Source: Vulcanimicrobiota bacterium (GTDB lineage: Bacteria > Vulcanimicrobiota > Xenobia > Xenobiales > JADMJV01). From it: 64,000 bases of DNA. The position numbers and the translations under genes were made by a program. Under the pieces are notes generated by a model. It made no database searches. It had not been told where the DNA came from and worked only from the letters and a program-made list of their open reading frames with translations. Below are positions 62,734-64,000 of this stretch, in pieces (positions within the stretch are counted from its first letter, which is position 1; each line of letters opens with the position of its first letter). The stretch lies in contig JAFKGI010000019.1 of NCBI GenBank assembly GCA_017307785.1, positions 62,001-126,000 on the forward strand, in the 5' to 3' direction.

Positions 62734-62747
62734 TGGCCGATCGGCCA
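62734..62747. promoter_or_regulatory. Perfect 14-bp palindrome downstream of the response regulator
   Basis: TGGCCGATCGGCCA, with the context GGCTAACCCAAAATTGG just upstream, strongly resembles the context of the palindromes at 57158-57195 (GGCTAACTAAAATTAG). It lies 98 bases before the next gene start, in the likely promoter region of the lipoprotein gene. A shared regulator site is an inference. Confidence 0.4.
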
Positions 62748-62844
62748 GTCAACTTTGACCGAAACCCCCAAGGCACCTCAGGAAGCGACTCGGAACTATG
62801 GGCACGCGCCGTATCGGCGCAAATTCGTGAGGTAGGGTTTTAGT

Positions 62845-64000
62845 TTGTTACGCATCATTCACTGGATGCGTTGGCTCCTGTTCCTGGCCGTGCTGTGCGT
62901 GGGTTGCTCCACCGCCGACGGACCGCAGAACTATACGGTCAGCACCGATCGACAGGGCAACGTCATCCAAACCACCAGCAACGGCTTTCAGCTCAAAGCC
63001 AACGTCAAAGAGCTGCCTGAAAGCGTGGTGGTCTCGGAAATCACCGACACCACCGTCACCATCTCCGGACCTGTGCCCGCTCTGGCCGCCGGCGACGTCA
63101 TCATCAAAAACGAGGGCGACCAGCAGTTCCTGCGCAAAGTCGTCTCCGTCACCACCAGCGGCGGCAGCACCGTCGTCACCACCGCTCGAGCCGTCTTGAC
63201 CGACGTCTTCGACTCGGCGGCCATCGCCGAAACGATCCATCTCGGGCCCACGCTGCTCAAAGAACTGACACCGGCCATGCCCGGCGTCACCTTCGGCGAG
63301 CCCTTTCAAATCTCGCCGCGCGGAGAAGAAGTCGCCTCCTGGGGCCTGCCTGTCACCTTCAGCAACGCACAGGTAGGCAGCAACGCCCGCGGCTCGGTGA
63401 TCGGCAACGGCGCCATCACCATCCGCATTTCGCTCTACAAAGACTTACAGCTGGGCGTGCGCAACCTGGTGGTCCCCACCGTCAATCACTTCGCCCTGGT
63501 GCCCAAAGTCACCGTCGAGGGCAACCTGACCATCACCGGCCAGGGCAGCGGTGAATTCTCCCAAGAATTCCCGCTCACCGGCAAGTTCGACTATCCGCTG
63601 GTCGGCTTCGGACCGGTCAGCCTCAACCTGGCCGGCCAGCTCATGGTCGGCGTGGACGGCTACGTCCAGGCTAACTCTGAACTGAAGATGAACGGCCGCG
63701 TGGCCCTGGAAGCGGGCCTTGAAGCCACCGCCGACCAGTGGAAGCCCGTCAGCAATTTCGACGCAAACTTCAGCATCACGCCCCCTAAAATCGACGCCGA
63801 AGCCAAACTCAACGTCAATATGCTGGCTCCGCGCATCTCGATCAACCTGCTGGGCATGGGCAGCGCCTGGGTGGACAGCAATATGCTGCGCCTGGAAGCC
63901 GAAGCCAGCTTCAACGCCAACCCCTCTCCGCAGTATAATGTGGTCGTCTATCGAACCTTCAGTATCGATGCCGGCGCTCACATGACGCTCGGTGTGTCCC
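62845..64000 (+). CDS. Large lipoprotein with beta-rich repeats (3' end outside window)
   Basis: The frame is open from TTG 62845 to the window end, 385 codons without a stop. GAGGTAGGG lies upstream of the TTG; ATG 62866 is an alternative without a ribosome site. The N-terminus WLLFLAVLCVGCSTADG is a lipoprotein signal with the lipidated Cys. The rest is strand-rich with Thr/Val/Gly patterns (VVVSEITDTTVTISG, GGSTVVTTARAVLTDVF, VNHFALVPKVTVEGNLTI), probably an exported beta-solenoid or surface protein. No family is recognised. The kinase-regulator pair just upstream may control it. Confidence 0.7.
   Translation, partial: MLRIIHWMRWLLFLAVLCVGCSTADGPQNYTVSTDRQGNVIQTTSNGFQLKANVKELPESVVVSEITDTTVTISGPVPALAAGDVIIKNEGDQQFLRKVVSVTTSGGSTVVTTARAVLTDVFDSAAIAETIHLGPTLLKELTPAMPGVTFGEPFQISPRGEEVASWGLPVTFSNAQVGSNARGSVIGNGAITIRISLYKDLQLGVRNLVVPTVNHFALVPKVTVEGNLTITGQGSGEFSQEFPLTGKFDYPLVGFGPVSLNLAGQLMVGVDGYVQANSELKMNGRVALEAGLEATADQWKPVSNFDANFSITPPKIDAEAKLNVNMLAPRISINLLGMGSAWVDSNMLRLEAEASFNANPSPQYNVVVYRTFSIDAGAHMTLGVS

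Overview
The window is a high-GC bacterial chromosome segment from what looks like a diderm: there are lipoproteins with a lipobox, a TolC/HlyD/RND efflux set, L,D-transpeptidase and D-Ala-D-Ala ligase, and many prepilin-like proteins. Genes are dense, often overlap by 1-4 bases (ATGA, GTGA, TTGA, TGATG) and often use GTG or TTG starts. No 16S, tRNA, transposase or phage gene is visible. The phylum cannot be read from the sequence. The very large signalling proteins, the long Pro/Ala-rich proteins and the scattered pilin-like operons suggest a little-studied phylum (of the Armatimonadota, Eremiobacterota or Vulcanimicrobiota kind), which is only an inference.

Layout. 1-5.5 kb: a Pro/Ser/Gln-rich zinc-ribbon protein, an unknown protein, a YaeQ-family gene beside a HEXXH plus subtilisin-like fusion, and small membrane proteins. 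5.6-7.6 kb: ddl coupled to a PilT-like ATPase that has lost its Walker A lysine. 7.6-10.7 kb: an accessory block on the minus strand (XRE-nuclease-like fusion, DUF1801, an interrupted gene, a small gene, DUF2239) bracketed by two arrays of the same approximately 60-bp GC-rich palindromic repeat; DUF2239 is preceded by two copies of a 12-bp palindrome. 10.8-19.5 kb: an AraC/GyrI-like regulator, then the chain leuS-cysS-rlmB-exported proteins. 19.5-25 kb: proline-rich proteins, a degenerate prepilin peptidase and a first set of pilin-like and PilX-like genes.

25-36.5 kb is a signalling region. It has a Ser/Thr kinase fused to a CRP/FNR-like regulator, a PilZ protein and a divergent 1996-residue STAND-type ATPase/TPR protein with a duplicated N-terminal domain. 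A PAP2-like membrane protein follows, then a three-gene histidine kinase / response regulator / histidine kinase operon. Its first kinase has a membrane domain carrying the residues that define plant and cyanobacterial ethylene receptors (D35, Y42, I45, P46, C75, H79). 36.8-43.5 kb: a czcCBA heavy-metal efflux operon with a MerR regulator coupled to its end. 43.4-46.3 kb: a second pilin-like/PilX-like operon. 46.5-49 kb: a response regulator, Hpt protein and receiver-kinase hybrid, together a plausible phosphorelay. 49-50 kb: L,D-transpeptidase.

50-62.7 kb holds two giant kinase-STAND ATPase-GAF-histidine kinase proteins, a third membrane PAS histidine kinase and a NarL-type regulator. The kinase domain of the second giant has lost its catalytic motifs. 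The window ends inside a lipoprotein gene. The points most worth following are the ethylene-receptor-like operon, the three giant STAND signalling proteins, the kinase-CRP fusion and the repeat-bracketed accessory block.
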